Assembly (NCBI GenBank): GCA_045629005.1
Contig: JAZQQJ010000027.1
Coordinates: forward strand, 1-64,000
Direction: 5' to 3'
Length of the DNA stretch: 64,000 nt
DNA from: RGIG3528 sp045629005
Lineage (GTDB): Bacteria; Bacillota; Clostridia; Lachnospirales; Lachnospiraceae
Shown here: one piece after another, positions 32,195 through 40,781 of the stretch
Layout of the letters: each line of letters starts with the position of its first letter
Numbering within the stretch: the first letter of the stretch is position 1
The notes under the pieces: generated by a model
The model's input: the letters and a program-made list of their open reading frames with translations, nothing else
The model's database searches: none
What the model was told of the DNA's origin: nothing
Made by a program: the position numbers and the translations under genes

Positions 32195-32857
32195 ATTAAA
32201 AGGAAATTTTCAAAGTGGCCTGTTACGGTGCTGCTGATTTTGGCGGTTATCGGGACGGGCGTCTGGTACGTGTTCTTTTCACCGTACTTCGATTCATCGT
32301 TCTTTTCTTTTGAAAAAGCTATCCCGACATCAGCTCCAAATGAATATCAAACGACTTTAACGACAGAAAATAATGATCTGCCTTCTGTTTTTGTACACGT
32401 ATGCGGTGAAGTAAATATTCCGGGGGTATACGAGTTACCTGATGGAAGCAGGGTTAACGATGCCATCAGTCTGGCAGGCGGATTTACCGAAAACGCTGAT
32501 AAGGCTTATCTTAATCTCGCCAGAATTATTGTCGACGGAGAAAAAATATACGTTCCATCCTTGTCTGAAACTGAGGAACTTTCCATGGAAGAAAAAGCCT
32601 CCGGGACCGGCCTGCCAATAACAAATATGCAGACAATCGTTTCGGGTGAAAATACCGAAACGTTAACTATAAACATTAATACGGCAACAATTGAAGAACT
32701 TACCGAGCTTCCCGGTATAGGTGAATCACGTGCAAAGGACATCATTTCTTACAGGAATAACGTCGGAAGGTTTGAAAAACCTGAGGACATTAAAAATGTC
32801 AGCGGCATCGGAGACAAAATGTTTGAGCGTATGAAGGACTACATTCGGGTAAGGTAA
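32195..32857 (+). CDS. comEA: Competence DNA receptor ComEA (apparent ATT start)
   Basis: From ATT at 32195 the protein has 220 residues: a basic KRKFSKW start, one TM helix, a SLBB domain (FVHVCGEVNIPGVYELPDGS) and two C-terminal helix-hairpin-helix motifs (LPGIGESRAKDI, VSGIGDKMFERM). ComEA binds incoming double-stranded DNA at the membrane. The ATT lies 5 bases after GGAGG, and no ATG, GTG or TTG is in frame between the upstream stop at 32147 and the GTG at 32228; that GTG lacks a ribosome binding site and would cut the basic N-terminus. comEC follows 5 bp later. Confidence 0.85.
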   Translation: MKRKFSKWPVTVLLILAVIGTGVWYVFFSPYFDSSFFSFEKAIPTSAPNEYQTTLTTENNDLPSVFVHVCGEVNIPGVYELPDGSRVNDAISLAGGFTENADKAYLNLARIIVDGEKIYVPSLSETEELSMEEKASGTGLPITNMQTIVSGENTETLTININTATIEELTELPGIGESRAKDIISYRNNVGRFEKPEDIKNVSGIGDKMFERMKDYIRVR

Positions 32858-32862
32858 ATGAC

Positions 32863-35274
32863 ATGATAAAGAGACCGGTAATTCTTATTTTTATCTCAGT
32901 TGTTGTGGGGATTATTCTGGGCGAGACTGTCAGAGGGTGGTTATATGCGATTATTACGGTATATTGTCTGTTTGCCTTATTAATAATTCAGTTCTTTAAA
33001 AAACATAACAATTTGAGGGCTTCATATTTAAAAAAGGACAAAATAAAAGGAGCCGTGGTATTTATCTGCGTGCTTCCACTTATTATGGCAGGAGCGTATG
33101 CCAGAAGCAAATCATATGAACTAAGAATAGCGAATGAACGCCATGTGTACGAAGAACTTGAAAACAAAGCTATAACAAACGTCATTCTTGAGGGAACAAT
33201 AAAAAGCTATGAATCTGATGAGGACAAGCTTGTTGTGATCCTTAAGGATTGCAGGGTGAAAGCAACTGAAGAAAAATCTTTTACAGATTCAGGAGATGTG
33301 CGCGTGTATGTATCAGAGAACGAAGAGTGCCTGGTTAAAACAGGTAATGAAATCAGAGTTTACGGCAGCATAAAGCTTTACGAACATGCGACAAATCCGG
33401 GACAGTTTGACTCGTACGAATACAATTTAAAATATGGTGTCTATGCATATATATCCGCCAAGGAATTATGGATTACAAACGAAAGAACGAATGAATATGC
33501 CAGCCTGGTTTCGAAACTCAGACTTAAGATGAAGGAGACGTTTCAGGCATTATATACCGCTGAAAACGCAGGCGTTTTAACGTCAATGCTTATTGGGGAC
33601 CGTTCACTTATGGATGAGGACACCGGCTTTTTATATAAAAATGCGGGTATAAGCCATATTCTGGCTATTTCGGGGCTCCACATTTCTCTTATATGCATGG
33701 GATTCTACACCCTTATGGAAAAAACAGCCGTCCCGAAGCATTTAAGAATCATTCTTTCAGCAGTGTTCATTGCTTTTTTTGTGATGTACGCAGGAATGGG
33801 GATTTCTGCATTGAGAGCAGGGATTATGACATTTATTCTTCTTACCTCAAAGCTTATACGAAAGCATTATGACATGCTTTCGTCACTTTCTTTTGCAGCG
33901 TCAATTATTCTCATAATATATCCGCATGAGTTGAAGGATGCCTCCTTTATACTTTCCGTGCTTGCGGTTACGGGAGTTTATGTTGGTGAAAAACTGAAAG
34001 CAGGGATGCTTTCAGGCTGTATAATTACCCTTGTAACCTTGCCTGCTGTTCTTTGGTTTTTCTTTGAAACTTCTATATATGGTCCGATTACCAATATTGT
34101 TGTTCTGCCAATCTGCTCTGCCCTTCTTATATTCGGACTTATGTCAGGTGTGCTTGGAATGGTTTCGCTTCCTTTGGGCGGAATGCTTGCGGGAGTGACA
34201 CATCTTATTCTGAAATTTATCGGGGGTGTCGGAAAAGTCATTTCAAGTTTGCCGTATTCATACATCTGTACCGGAAGACCTTCCGTGTGGAAAGTCTTTA
34301 TTTACTATTCTGCAATTTTAGGCACTTTCCTTGTACTTTACCGGAAAAAAGATGAAGAAAAAAACAAAATCCACCCCGGTGCACTTCTTAAAAGTATTCC
34401 TGTTATATTTTTGGCAATTGTTATTCTTTGTTCACCCGGGAAGAAGTCTGAAATGGCCTTTCTTGATGTTGGACAGGGGGATTCGTTTGTATTTCTAAGC
34501 GGATATGAAAGCATCGTTGTGGATAATGGGAGCAGTGACCGAAGTAGCGTAGGAAAGTATGTTTTGTCTCCTTACCTGAAATATAACGGTATGACTGTAA
34601 TTGACTATTTTATTGTTACGCATACAGACGACGACCATATAAACGGACTTAAAGAAATACTTGAGAATATGGACCGGACTTCAGGAAATTACGGAGCACA
34701 TTATAAGGGCAACATATCGGTCAAAAATCTTATTCTGCCGACAGTACGCGTGAAAGGGAAAGCATATATTGAATTGGAAAGGCTCGCTGAAGAAAAGTGC
34801 GTAAACGTGATTTATTCAAAGCAGGGACACAGCATTGAAACATACGACAGAAAGGCCGATTTTTTGTGCCTTGCACCTAAAGAAGCAGGCAAGTCCGAAA
34901 ACGGAACGTCACTTGTTTACAAGCTTGAAACACATAATTATACGGTTTTCCTAATGGGAGATGCTGATAAAAAAGAGGAGGAAGCAGTAATCATTGAACT
35001 TGAAAGAATAAACTACAAAACCGAAGCAAGTAAAACAGTAATTCTCAAGGTCGGTCATCATGGTAGCAAAACATCATCATCACAGGACTTTATAAACTAC
35101 ATCAGACCTGATTTCTCAGTTATTTCCTGTGGAAAAAACAACAGATACGGACATCCTGCACAGGAAATTGTTGAACGCCTGACTGAAATGAAATCACAGA
35201 TATACTGTACAATGACGAACAACGCAATTTTGGTGAGAAAAAGAACAGGGAGAGGTCACCATCCGGATGGATAA
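32863..35274 (+). CDS. comEC: Competence DNA channel ComEC/Rec2
   Basis: An 803-residue membrane protein, the full length for the family. N-terminal TMs and an OB-like DUF4131 region lie in residues ~1-210. The Competence channel domain with many TMs follows at ~220-500 (LLIGDRSLMDEDTG, ISHILAISGLHISL). A metallo-beta-lactamase-like nuclease domain lies at ~530-800 with DVGQGDSF, THTDDDHINGL and KVGHHGSKTS. It carries one DNA strand into the cytoplasm during transformation. It starts 5 bp after comEA and shares its promoter. Confidence 0.95.
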   Translation: MIKRPVILIFISVVVGIILGETVRGWLYAIITVYCLFALLIIQFFKKHNNLRASYLKKDKIKGAVVFICVLPLIMAGAYARSKSYELRIANERHVYEELENKAITNVILEGTIKSYESDEDKLVVILKDCRVKATEEKSFTDSGDVRVYVSENEECLVKTGNEIRVYGSIKLYEHATNPGQFDSYEYNLKYGVYAYISAKELWITNERTNEYASLVSKLRLKMKETFQALYTAENAGVLTSMLIGDRSLMDEDTGFLYKNAGISHILAISGLHISLICMGFYTLMEKTAVPKHLRIILSAVFIAFFVMYAGMGISALRAGIMTFILLTSKLIRKHYDMLSSLSFAASIILIIYPHELKDASFILSVLAVTGVYVGEKLKAGMLSGCIITLVTLPAVLWFFFETSIYGPITNIVVLPICSALLIFGLMSGVLGMVSLPLGGMLAGVTHLILKFIGGVGKVISSLPYSYICTGRPSVWKVFIYYSAILGTFLVLYRKKDEEKNKIHPGALLKSIPVIFLAIVILCSPGKKSEMAFLDVGQGDSFVFLSGYESIVVDNGSSDRSSVGKYVLSPYLKYNGMTVIDYFIVTHTDDDHINGLKEILENMDRTSGNYGAHYKGNISVKNLILPTVRVKGKAYIELERLAEEKCVNVIYSKQGHSIETYDRKADFLCLAPKEAGKSENGTSLVYKLETHNYTVFLMGDADKKEEEAVIIELERINYKTEASKTVILKVGHHGSKTSSSQDFINYIRPDFSVISCGKNNRYGHPAQEIVERLTEMKSQIYCTMTNNAILVRKRTGRGHHPDG

Positions 35275-35314
35275 TGAACAATGGTGGCGTATATGATATT
35301 ATGATAATTGATAG

Positions 35315-35473
35315 GAGGAAGAAACTTATAGCGGAAAGATTACATTGCGCTTTTCTCCTGAAGAACATAAACGAGCAGCTTTTTTAGCTAAACTTGAAGG
35401 TGTAAGCTTAAACCAATACATAAATGATGCTATTGTATTCAGAAATGCACAACTATTTGGAGAAAAAGCATAA
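35315..35473 (+). pseudogene. HicB-like ribbon-helix-helix remnant
   Basis: This frame encodes about 52 residues including KITLRFSPEEHKRAAFLAK and then LEGVSLNQYINDAI, which matches the C-terminal DNA-binding ribbon-helix-helix of HicB antitoxins. No start codon is in frame between the stop at 35312 and a TTG at 35345, although AGGAGGA stands at 35313-35319. The usual HicB N-terminal domain and any HicA toxin gene are missing, so I read it as a 5'-truncated remnant. An expressed short RHH protein cannot be excluded. Confidence 0.5.
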
Positions 35474-35501
35474 TATTTCTATTTGATACTCAGTTGAGTT
35501 C

Positions 35502-35530
35502 TTGCAATTATTTTTCTTTTTTGTTATATT
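35502..35530 (+). promoter_or_regulatory. Promoter of the AIM24-family gene
   Basis: TTGCAA at 35502-35507, a 17-bp spacer and TATATT at 35525-35530. Confidence 0.6.
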
Positions 35531-35563
35531 TTAACTACAAATTATTATTTCGGAGGAAAACAT

Positions 35564-36244
35564 ATGACATACGAGATTAAAGGTACTCCCCTTCCTGTTG
35601 TTGAGGTTAAGCTTGACGCAAATGAATCAATTGCCTGCGAAGGCGGTGCAATGAGCTGGATGACTTCAAACATGGAAATGTCAACTGAGTCCGGTGGTAT
35701 CGGAAAGCTTTTTTCAAAGGCATTTTCCGGTGAACGTCTTTTTACAAATCTCTATACCGCAAAGGATGGAGAGGGCACAATAGCTTTTGCATCCAGTTTT
35801 CCGGGAAATATTATTGCTCTTGATATTAAGCCCGGTCAGGAGGTCATTTGCCAAAAGTCGTCCTATCTTGCATCCACACCGGGTGTTGAACTTTCGATAC
35901 ATTTTCAGAAAAAGCTCGGTGCAGGCTTCTTTGGTGGTGAAGGTTTCATTATGCAGAAACTTTCCGGTAATGGAACAGCATTTATAGAAATTGACGGAAG
36001 TGTTGTAGAAAAGCAGCTTGCAGCAGGAGAAAGGATTGTTATTGATACAGGTTATCTTGCTATGATGGATGCTACATGTTCCATGGATGTTGTAACAGTT
36101 AAGGGAATTAAAAATATGTTCCTTGGCGGAGAAGGATTCTTCAATACAGTTGTTACCGGCCCCGGTAAGGTTTTACTTCAGACAATGCCTGCATCACAGG
36201 TTGCAAAGAGCGTTATTCCTTACATTCCGAAGTCGGGTAATTAA
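35564..36244 (+). CDS. AIM24 / TIGR00266 family protein
   Basis: A 226-residue protein of the AIM24 beta-sandwich family. Family features are the early EGGAMSWM motif, the FTNLYTA segment, FASSFPGNIIALDIKPGQ, the glycine-rich GAGFFGGEGFIMQKLSGNG and the C-terminal FFNTVVTGPGKVLLQTM. Bacterial members are common but have no firmly established function; the mitochondrial relative supports inner-membrane organisation. CGGAGG precedes the ATG. Its own promoter and terminator make it monocistronic. Confidence 0.88.
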   Translation: MTYEIKGTPLPVVEVKLDANESIACEGGAMSWMTSNMEMSTESGGIGKLFSKAFSGERLFTNLYTAKDGEGTIAFASSFPGNIIALDIKPGQEVICQKSSYLASTPGVELSIHFQKKLGAGFFGGEGFIMQKLSGNGTAFIEIDGSVVEKQLAAGERIVIDTGYLAMMDATCSMDVVTVKGIKNMFLGGEGFFNTVVTGPGKVLLQTMPASQVAKSVIPYIPKSGN

Positions 36245-36266
36245 ATTTAAATATTACAATAATACG

Positions 36267-36291
36267 GAGGCTGTGAAAACAGCCTCTTTTT
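36267..36291 (+). terminator. Terminator after the AIM24-family gene
   Basis: A perfect stem, GAGGCTGT with ACAGCCTC around GAAA, is followed by TTTTT. Confidence 0.9.
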
Positions 36292-36329
36292 ACGTGAACA
36301 GCAGGCTTTGCAGGCTTTGTGAAGGGCTA

Positions 36330-36358
36330 TTGACAGACATTGAAAATAAAGTGATTAT
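36330..36358 (+). promoter_or_regulatory. Promoter of the PL11-deacetylase pair
   Basis: A perfect TTGACA at 36330-36335, a 17-bp spacer and GATTAT at 36353-36358. Confidence 0.55.
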
Positions 36359-36414
36359 TGTCTTTAATTGTTCAAATAAGTATGATAAACTCAAGAAACA
36401 ATTTGGAGGCTCAA

Positions 36415-38406
36415 ATGAAAAAGAGGGTTTATTTTTTACTGACTGTACTTACAGCCGCAACACTGTTTACTGCATGCGAAAATGGTAATAAATCAAATGT
36501 AACTTCTGTTCCGACGACAACAGAAATGCCTGTGGCCGCACCATCGGATGTTCCGGTAGCGACTTCCACACCGACTGATATTCCTGTGACACCTACGGAT
36601 ACACCTGTTCCGACGGCTACACCCACTCCTTACAATCCTGTTCGTTTTACAAGGCAGGCTGAAGATCTGGACAGAGGGCTTGTTGCTGTAGAGGGTGACA
36701 TTTGTAAGGGAACGGTTGTCAGCTGGAGGATTCTCGGAACTGATGCTGATGATATGAAATTTACGCTTTCACGTAATGGGGAGATTATTGCGGAAGCCCT
36801 TACCGGAAGCTGCTTTAATGACATAAACGGTAAAACAGGTGATGAATACTGCCTTTCTGTTGTTTCAAGCGGTCCTGTTTCCGATAATGCTAAAACAGCA
36901 ACATGTACTGCCGTAAAGGAGTACATTAATGTTCCGATTCAGGTGCCGGCAGACGATACACTCCGTATGGGCGGGACATGTTCATACTTTGCCAATGATG
37001 CAAGTGTCGGGGATGTAGACGGCGATGGTGAATACGAAATCATTTTAAAATGGGATCCTGATAACTCAAAGGACAATTCCCAGAACGGTATTACAGGACG
37101 AGTATATATCGATTGCTATAAGCTTGACGGAACGATGCTTTGGCGTATTAATCTCGGTGAAAATATAAGAGCCGGGGCACACTATACCCAGTTTATGGTT
37201 TATGATTTTGACGGTGACGGCAAAGCAGAAATGATTTGTAAGACGGGTGACGGTTCTATTGACGGTCAGGGTAACGTCATCGGTAATGAAAAAGCAGTTT
37301 ACCTTAATACAACGCTAGGAAAGATTTTAAGAGGAGATGAGTACCTTACTCTCTTTGACGGAGAAACCGGTGTCGCTCTCGATACTATCAATTTTGAGCC
37401 TGAAAGAGGTAAAATAGATTCATGGGGAGATGCTTCGGGAAACCGTTCAGAGAGATATCTTGGCGCGGTTGCTTACCTCGACGGAAAAACTCCTTCATGT
37501 ATAATGAGCCGCGGATATTATGCACGTACAGCAATATGTGCTTATAATGTGGTCGATAAAAAACTTCAGATGATTTGGAAATTCGATACCGACAGCAGCG
37601 AAGAACTTAAGCAGTATATGGGGCAGGGAAACCACAATCTTGCTGTTGCCGATGTGGACGGTGATGGTTTTGATGAACTTTGCTTCGGCCAGCTTACAAT
37701 TGATGAGGACGGTACTGCCAAAGCCTGCACCGGACTCGGACATGGCGATGCGATGCATGTCGGTGACCTTGTTTTGGATCATCCCGGAGTAGAAGCATGG
37801 AGCTGCCTTGAAGGTGCACACGGAGCAGTTTTATGGAATCCCTGTGATGCAGATGTCCTTCACAGAATCAATGCTTCAGGAGATACCGGACGTGGCACGA
37901 CAGGCAACTTTGTTGCGGGAAACAGATGCTATGAGTTCGTTTCATCCGAAAGCAGGGATGTTTATGACAGTGACTTTAATGTTGTTGCGACATGGCCTGA
38001 AAAGTCCAGTGTAAACTACGCTGTTTACTGGGACGATGACCTTGAACACGAAGTGGGCGATGGCACCAGAGTTTATGCAATTGATGGTGCAATACTTTTA
38101 AATGCTGAAGGGTGCGTAAAGATTAACGGTACGAAGTCAAACACATCGCTTACAGCCGATATTCTGGGAGACTGGAGAGAAGAGATTATTCTTCCTTCCG
38201 AGGACAGAACATCGCTTAGAATATATATATCTCCTTATGCTACAGAAGTGAGCACGTTTACCCTGATGCATGACACCCAGTACAGATGTCAGGTGGCATC
38301 ACAGAACGTTGCTTACAATCAGGGAGCGCTTACAAGCTTTTTCCTCGGAACAGGCTTTGACCTTCCTGAAAAGCCCGATATTTACATTGTATCGGTTCAA
38401 GAATGA
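36415..38406 (+). CDS. PL11 rhamnogalacturonan lyase, secreted lipoprotein
   Basis: A 663-residue protein. The signal ends in FTAC, giving a lipid-anchored Cys near residue 21, followed by a TP-rich linker to ~residue 75. The rest is a family 11 polysaccharide lyase: AEDLDRGLVAVEGD, TVVSWRILGTD, then repeated calcium-site motifs of the propeller (VGDVDGDGEYEI, YDFDGDGKAEMICKTGDG, VADVDGDGFDEL) and LTADILGDWREE. It cleaves the rhamnogalacturonan I backbone of pectin by beta-elimination. TTTGGAGG precedes the ATG at 36415. The deacetylase gene follows 21 bp later. Confidence 0.9.
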   Translation: MKKRVYFLLTVLTAATLFTACENGNKSNVTSVPTTTEMPVAAPSDVPVATSTPTDIPVTPTDTPVPTATPTPYNPVRFTRQAEDLDRGLVAVEGDICKGTVVSWRILGTDADDMKFTLSRNGEIIAEALTGSCFNDINGKTGDEYCLSVVSSGPVSDNAKTATCTAVKEYINVPIQVPADDTLRMGGTCSYFANDASVGDVDGDGEYEIILKWDPDNSKDNSQNGITGRVYIDCYKLDGTMLWRINLGENIRAGAHYTQFMVYDFDGDGKAEMICKTGDGSIDGQGNVIGNEKAVYLNTTLGKILRGDEYLTLFDGETGVALDTINFEPERGKIDSWGDASGNRSERYLGAVAYLDGKTPSCIMSRGYYARTAICAYNVVDKKLQMIWKFDTDSSEELKQYMGQGNHNLAVADVDGDGFDELCFGQLTIDEDGTAKACTGLGHGDAMHVGDLVLDHPGVEAWSCLEGAHGAVLWNPCDADVLHRINASGDTGRGTTGNFVAGNRCYEFVSSESRDVYDSDFNVVATWPEKSSVNYAVYWDDDLEHEVGDGTRVYAIDGAILLNAEGCVKINGTKSNTSLTADILGDWREEIILPSEDRTSLRIYISPYATEVSTFTLMHDTQYRCQVASQNVAYNQGALTSFFLGTGFDLPEKPDIYIVSVQE

Positions 38407-38427
38407 TTTTTGAAAGCGACATGAATA

Positions 38428-39669
38428 ATGAAACAGTTTTTCGATAGTTACTTTAATAAAAATGTTGGAAGAGCAGTATGTATTATTGCTCTTCTGACCT
38501 TTTTTATGCTTACAGGGTGTATTAACGGAGAGAACGTAATAACCAATCCGAGTCCTACCGGGGCAGTGCAAACGATTCCTACTGAGACGCCTAGAAACAC
38601 TTCTATTCCTACAGAAACGGTCCCGACAGAAAACCCGACACCGACACCGACGCTGACACCAACACCAACACCAACGTTAACTCCCGTTCCGCACATTCCT
38701 GCAGAGGAAATGTTCAGCGAAACATATTTTGCCATAATTAAAGAGCGTTTGCAGACATATACCGATGATGTTGTAAAGGACACGCTTGTTAATTCCGAAT
38801 TTGCAAGCTATAAAACTCCTTATAATGCTTCCGATTACTATGATTACAATATTGCCGATGACAGCATTGTATTTCACTTTGCAGAAAATACGCTTACCGG
38901 GGCAGAACATCCTGCGTTCGATTATTATTGCGACTTGGACGAAGCACTTGCCTTTATGTATTACAATACAGACGGTACTGTGCGCTACACAAAGAACATT
39001 CGCGAACTTGACCCGAATGCAAAAATGATTGCTCTTACGTATGATGACGGACCGAATCCGGATGTTGAAAAGCAGCTTATCGAAATATATGAAAGGCATG
39101 GCCAACGTGCAACATTCTTTGTTATGGCACAGAAGCTCGGGACACCTGAAAACGATGAGTCTGTAAAAAATCTCCTTGCCGCAGGACATGAGGTGGAATC
39201 ACACGAGTACAGCCATGTCTATTTTAACCAGGAAACATTGGATTATGAGACGGTTTGGACTGAGTTAAATAAGGCAAATCTTATCCTTGCAGGACTTACA
39301 GGACATACACCTGAGTTTGTACGTCTTCCGGGTGGCTGCAGCAAGGATTACTTCACAAACTTCCCGCTTCCGAGAGTGGGTTGGGCGTGGGGCGCTTTGG
39401 ATTGGGAAAACCGTTCTTTAAAGAGCGGAGAATCAAAGGATGATATGTATAAGAGAAAAGCACAGGAAACGTTTGATAACGTTACCGGACATGCTTCCGA
39501 TGGTTTTATAATTCTAATGCATTCCACTTATGCTGAAGCACCCGAAGCAACAGAAAGGATTCTTACCGAACTCGAAAGCAGGGGCTTTTTGTGTGTAACA
39601 CTTGAAGAATTGTTTTACTACAAAGGAATTACGCCCGAAAACGGTGTAAGCTACGGAATAGTGAGATAA
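38428..39669 (+). CDS. Polysaccharide deacetylase lipoprotein
   Basis: A 413-residue protein with a TM/signal segment ending at MLTGC, a long linker (residues ~40-90) of TPTPTLTP type, a middle region of unknown fold (~95-195) and a NodB domain. The metal-dependent deacetylase motifs are ALTYDDGPNP (Asp base and metal Asp), HEVESHEYSH (metal His pair), RLPGG, WGALDWENRS and ILMHS. It likely removes N- or O-acetyl groups from peptidoglycan or plant polysaccharide outside the cell. It is cotranscribed with the PL11 lyase and carries the same linker style. Confidence 0.9.
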   Translation: MKQFFDSYFNKNVGRAVCIIALLTFFMLTGCINGENVITNPSPTGAVQTIPTETPRNTSIPTETVPTENPTPTPTLTPTPTPTLTPVPHIPAEEMFSETYFAIIKERLQTYTDDVVKDTLVNSEFASYKTPYNASDYYDYNIADDSIVFHFAENTLTGAEHPAFDYYCDLDEALAFMYYNTDGTVRYTKNIRELDPNAKMIALTYDDGPNPDVEKQLIEIYERHGQRATFFVMAQKLGTPENDESVKNLLAAGHEVESHEYSHVYFNQETLDYETVWTELNKANLILAGLTGHTPEFVRLPGGCSKDYFTNFPLPRVGWAWGALDWENRSLKSGESKDDMYKRKAQETFDNVTGHASDGFIILMHSTYAEAPEATERILTELESRGFLCVTLEELFYYKGITPENGVSYGIVR

Positions 39670-39676
39670 TACTTTG

Positions 39677-39713
39677 GAGCTGTGGAGGTCTGACTTCCAC
39701 AGCCTCTTTACTT
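39677..39713 (+). terminator. Terminator after the deacetylase gene
   Basis: GAGCTGTGGA pairs with TCCACAG-C-CTC with one bulged C, followed by TTTACTTT. The next promoter's -35 overlaps the T-rich end. Confidence 0.75.
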
Positions 39714-39735
39714 TCTATGGAACGTGTTGTATAAT
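39707..39735 (+). promoter_or_regulatory. Promoter of the Mrp-type gene
   Basis: TTTACT at 39707-39712, a 17-bp spacer and a perfect TATAAT at 39730-39735. Confidence 0.65.
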
Positions 39736-39778
39736 TTCACCCGTTTGAGAATAAATCTAAATCAGGAGGAATATCGTA

Positions 39779-40639
39779 ATGGCTGATGAAGAAATAAAGA
39801 ACGAAGAACAGTCAGGCTGCACAGGCGACTGCTCATCCTGCAGTTCAAGCTGTTCCCAGAAACCCGAGGATATGCATGAGCCCTGCAATCAGTATTCAAG
39901 TGTTAAAAGGGTAATTGCCGTTGTATCCGGAAAGGGTGGCGTAGGAAAGTCACTTATAACAAGTAATCTTGCTGTATGCATGAATCGCAAAGGTTATAAA
40001 ACAGCAGTTCTTGATGCCGATATTACAGGGCCTTCAATTCCGAAAAGCTTTGGCATAAAGGAAAGAGCAAACGGAAACGACCAGGGAATTTTCCCTTCCG
40101 TTACACAGAACGGCATTGAAATAATGAGCCTTAATCTGCTTCTTGATGACGAGGAGATGCCTGTTATCTGGAGAGGACCCGTTATCGCAGGAACAGTAAA
40201 ACAGTTCTGGACAGAAGTTATCTGGGGCGAAGTAGACTATATGTTTGTGGATATGCCGCCCGGAACAGGTGACGTTCCGCTTACAGTTTTCCAGAGTCTT
40301 CCCGTTGACGGAATAATTATTGTTACAAGCCCTCAGGAACTTGTATCAATGATAGTAGGTAAAGCTGTAAACATGGCAAAGGCAATGAACATTCCCATTC
40401 TTGGCATCATAGAGAACTACAGCTATGTAGAGTGCCCTGATTGCGGAAAACAAATCCCCGTTTTTGGCAAGAGCCATGCACAGGAGGTTGCTGACAAGTA
40501 CCAGGTTAAGCTTCTCGGAAAACTTCCTTTGGATTATAAGGTTGCGGAAGCAGTTGACGAAGGACTTGTTGAAAGCGTTAAGCTTCAAGGCGTTGATTCA
40601 GCAGCAGACTTCATTGAAAAAGTATTTCCTGCAAAATAA
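39779..40639 (+). CDS. Mrp/NBP35-type Fe-S cluster carrier ATPase
   Basis: A 286-residue P-loop ATPase. It has the deviant Walker A GKGGVGKS near residues 52-59, DADITGPSIPK, MPPGTGD, and the paired cysteines of YVECPDCGK that hold a bridging Fe-S cluster. The N-terminus adds a cysteine-rich segment (GCTGDCSSCSSSC plus a later Cys), as in NBP35-like members, which may hold a second cluster. It acts in the cytosol to load apo-proteins. It is monocistronic, with its own promoter and terminator. AGGAGG precedes the ATG. Confidence 0.92.
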   Translation: MADEEIKNEEQSGCTGDCSSCSSSCSQKPEDMHEPCNQYSSVKRVIAVVSGKGGVGKSLITSNLAVCMNRKGYKTAVLDADITGPSIPKSFGIKERANGNDQGIFPSVTQNGIEIMSLNLLLDDEEMPVIWRGPVIAGTVKQFWTEVIWGEVDYMFVDMPPGTGDVPLTVFQSLPVDGIIIVTSPQELVSMIVGKAVNMAKAMNIPILGIIENYSYVECPDCGKQIPVFGKSHAQEVADKYQVKLLGKLPLDYKVAEAVDEGLVESVKLQGVDSAADFIEKVFPAK

Positions 40640-40653
40640 ATAAAGAACAACCC

Positions 40654-40691
40654 GGGACATGGTGGACTTTTGAGCCATCATGTCCCTTTTT
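40654..40691 (+). terminator. Terminator after the Mrp-type gene
   Basis: GGGACATGGTGG and CCATCATGTCCC pair over 12 bp (one G-U) around a 9-nt loop, followed by TTTTT. Confidence 0.9.
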
Positions 40692-40718
40692 GTACCTTTA
40701 TTTTTAAAGTGAAATTCC

Positions 40719-40747
40719 TTTACTTTTCCGGGGCGGTTGGGTATAAT
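40719..40747 (+). promoter_or_regulatory. Promoter of the surface-polymer glycosyltransferase operon
   Basis: TTTACT at 40719-40724, a 17-bp spacer and a perfect TATAAT at 40742-40747. Confidence 0.7.
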
Positions 40748-40781
40748 CTTCATTTGGGAAAAAAGGGTTTATGGAGCAGAA

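Noticed and set aside
32190..32237. ATG at 32190 as the comEA start
   Set aside because: It is out of frame and meets a stop after 15 codons; the ComEA frame is read from 32195.
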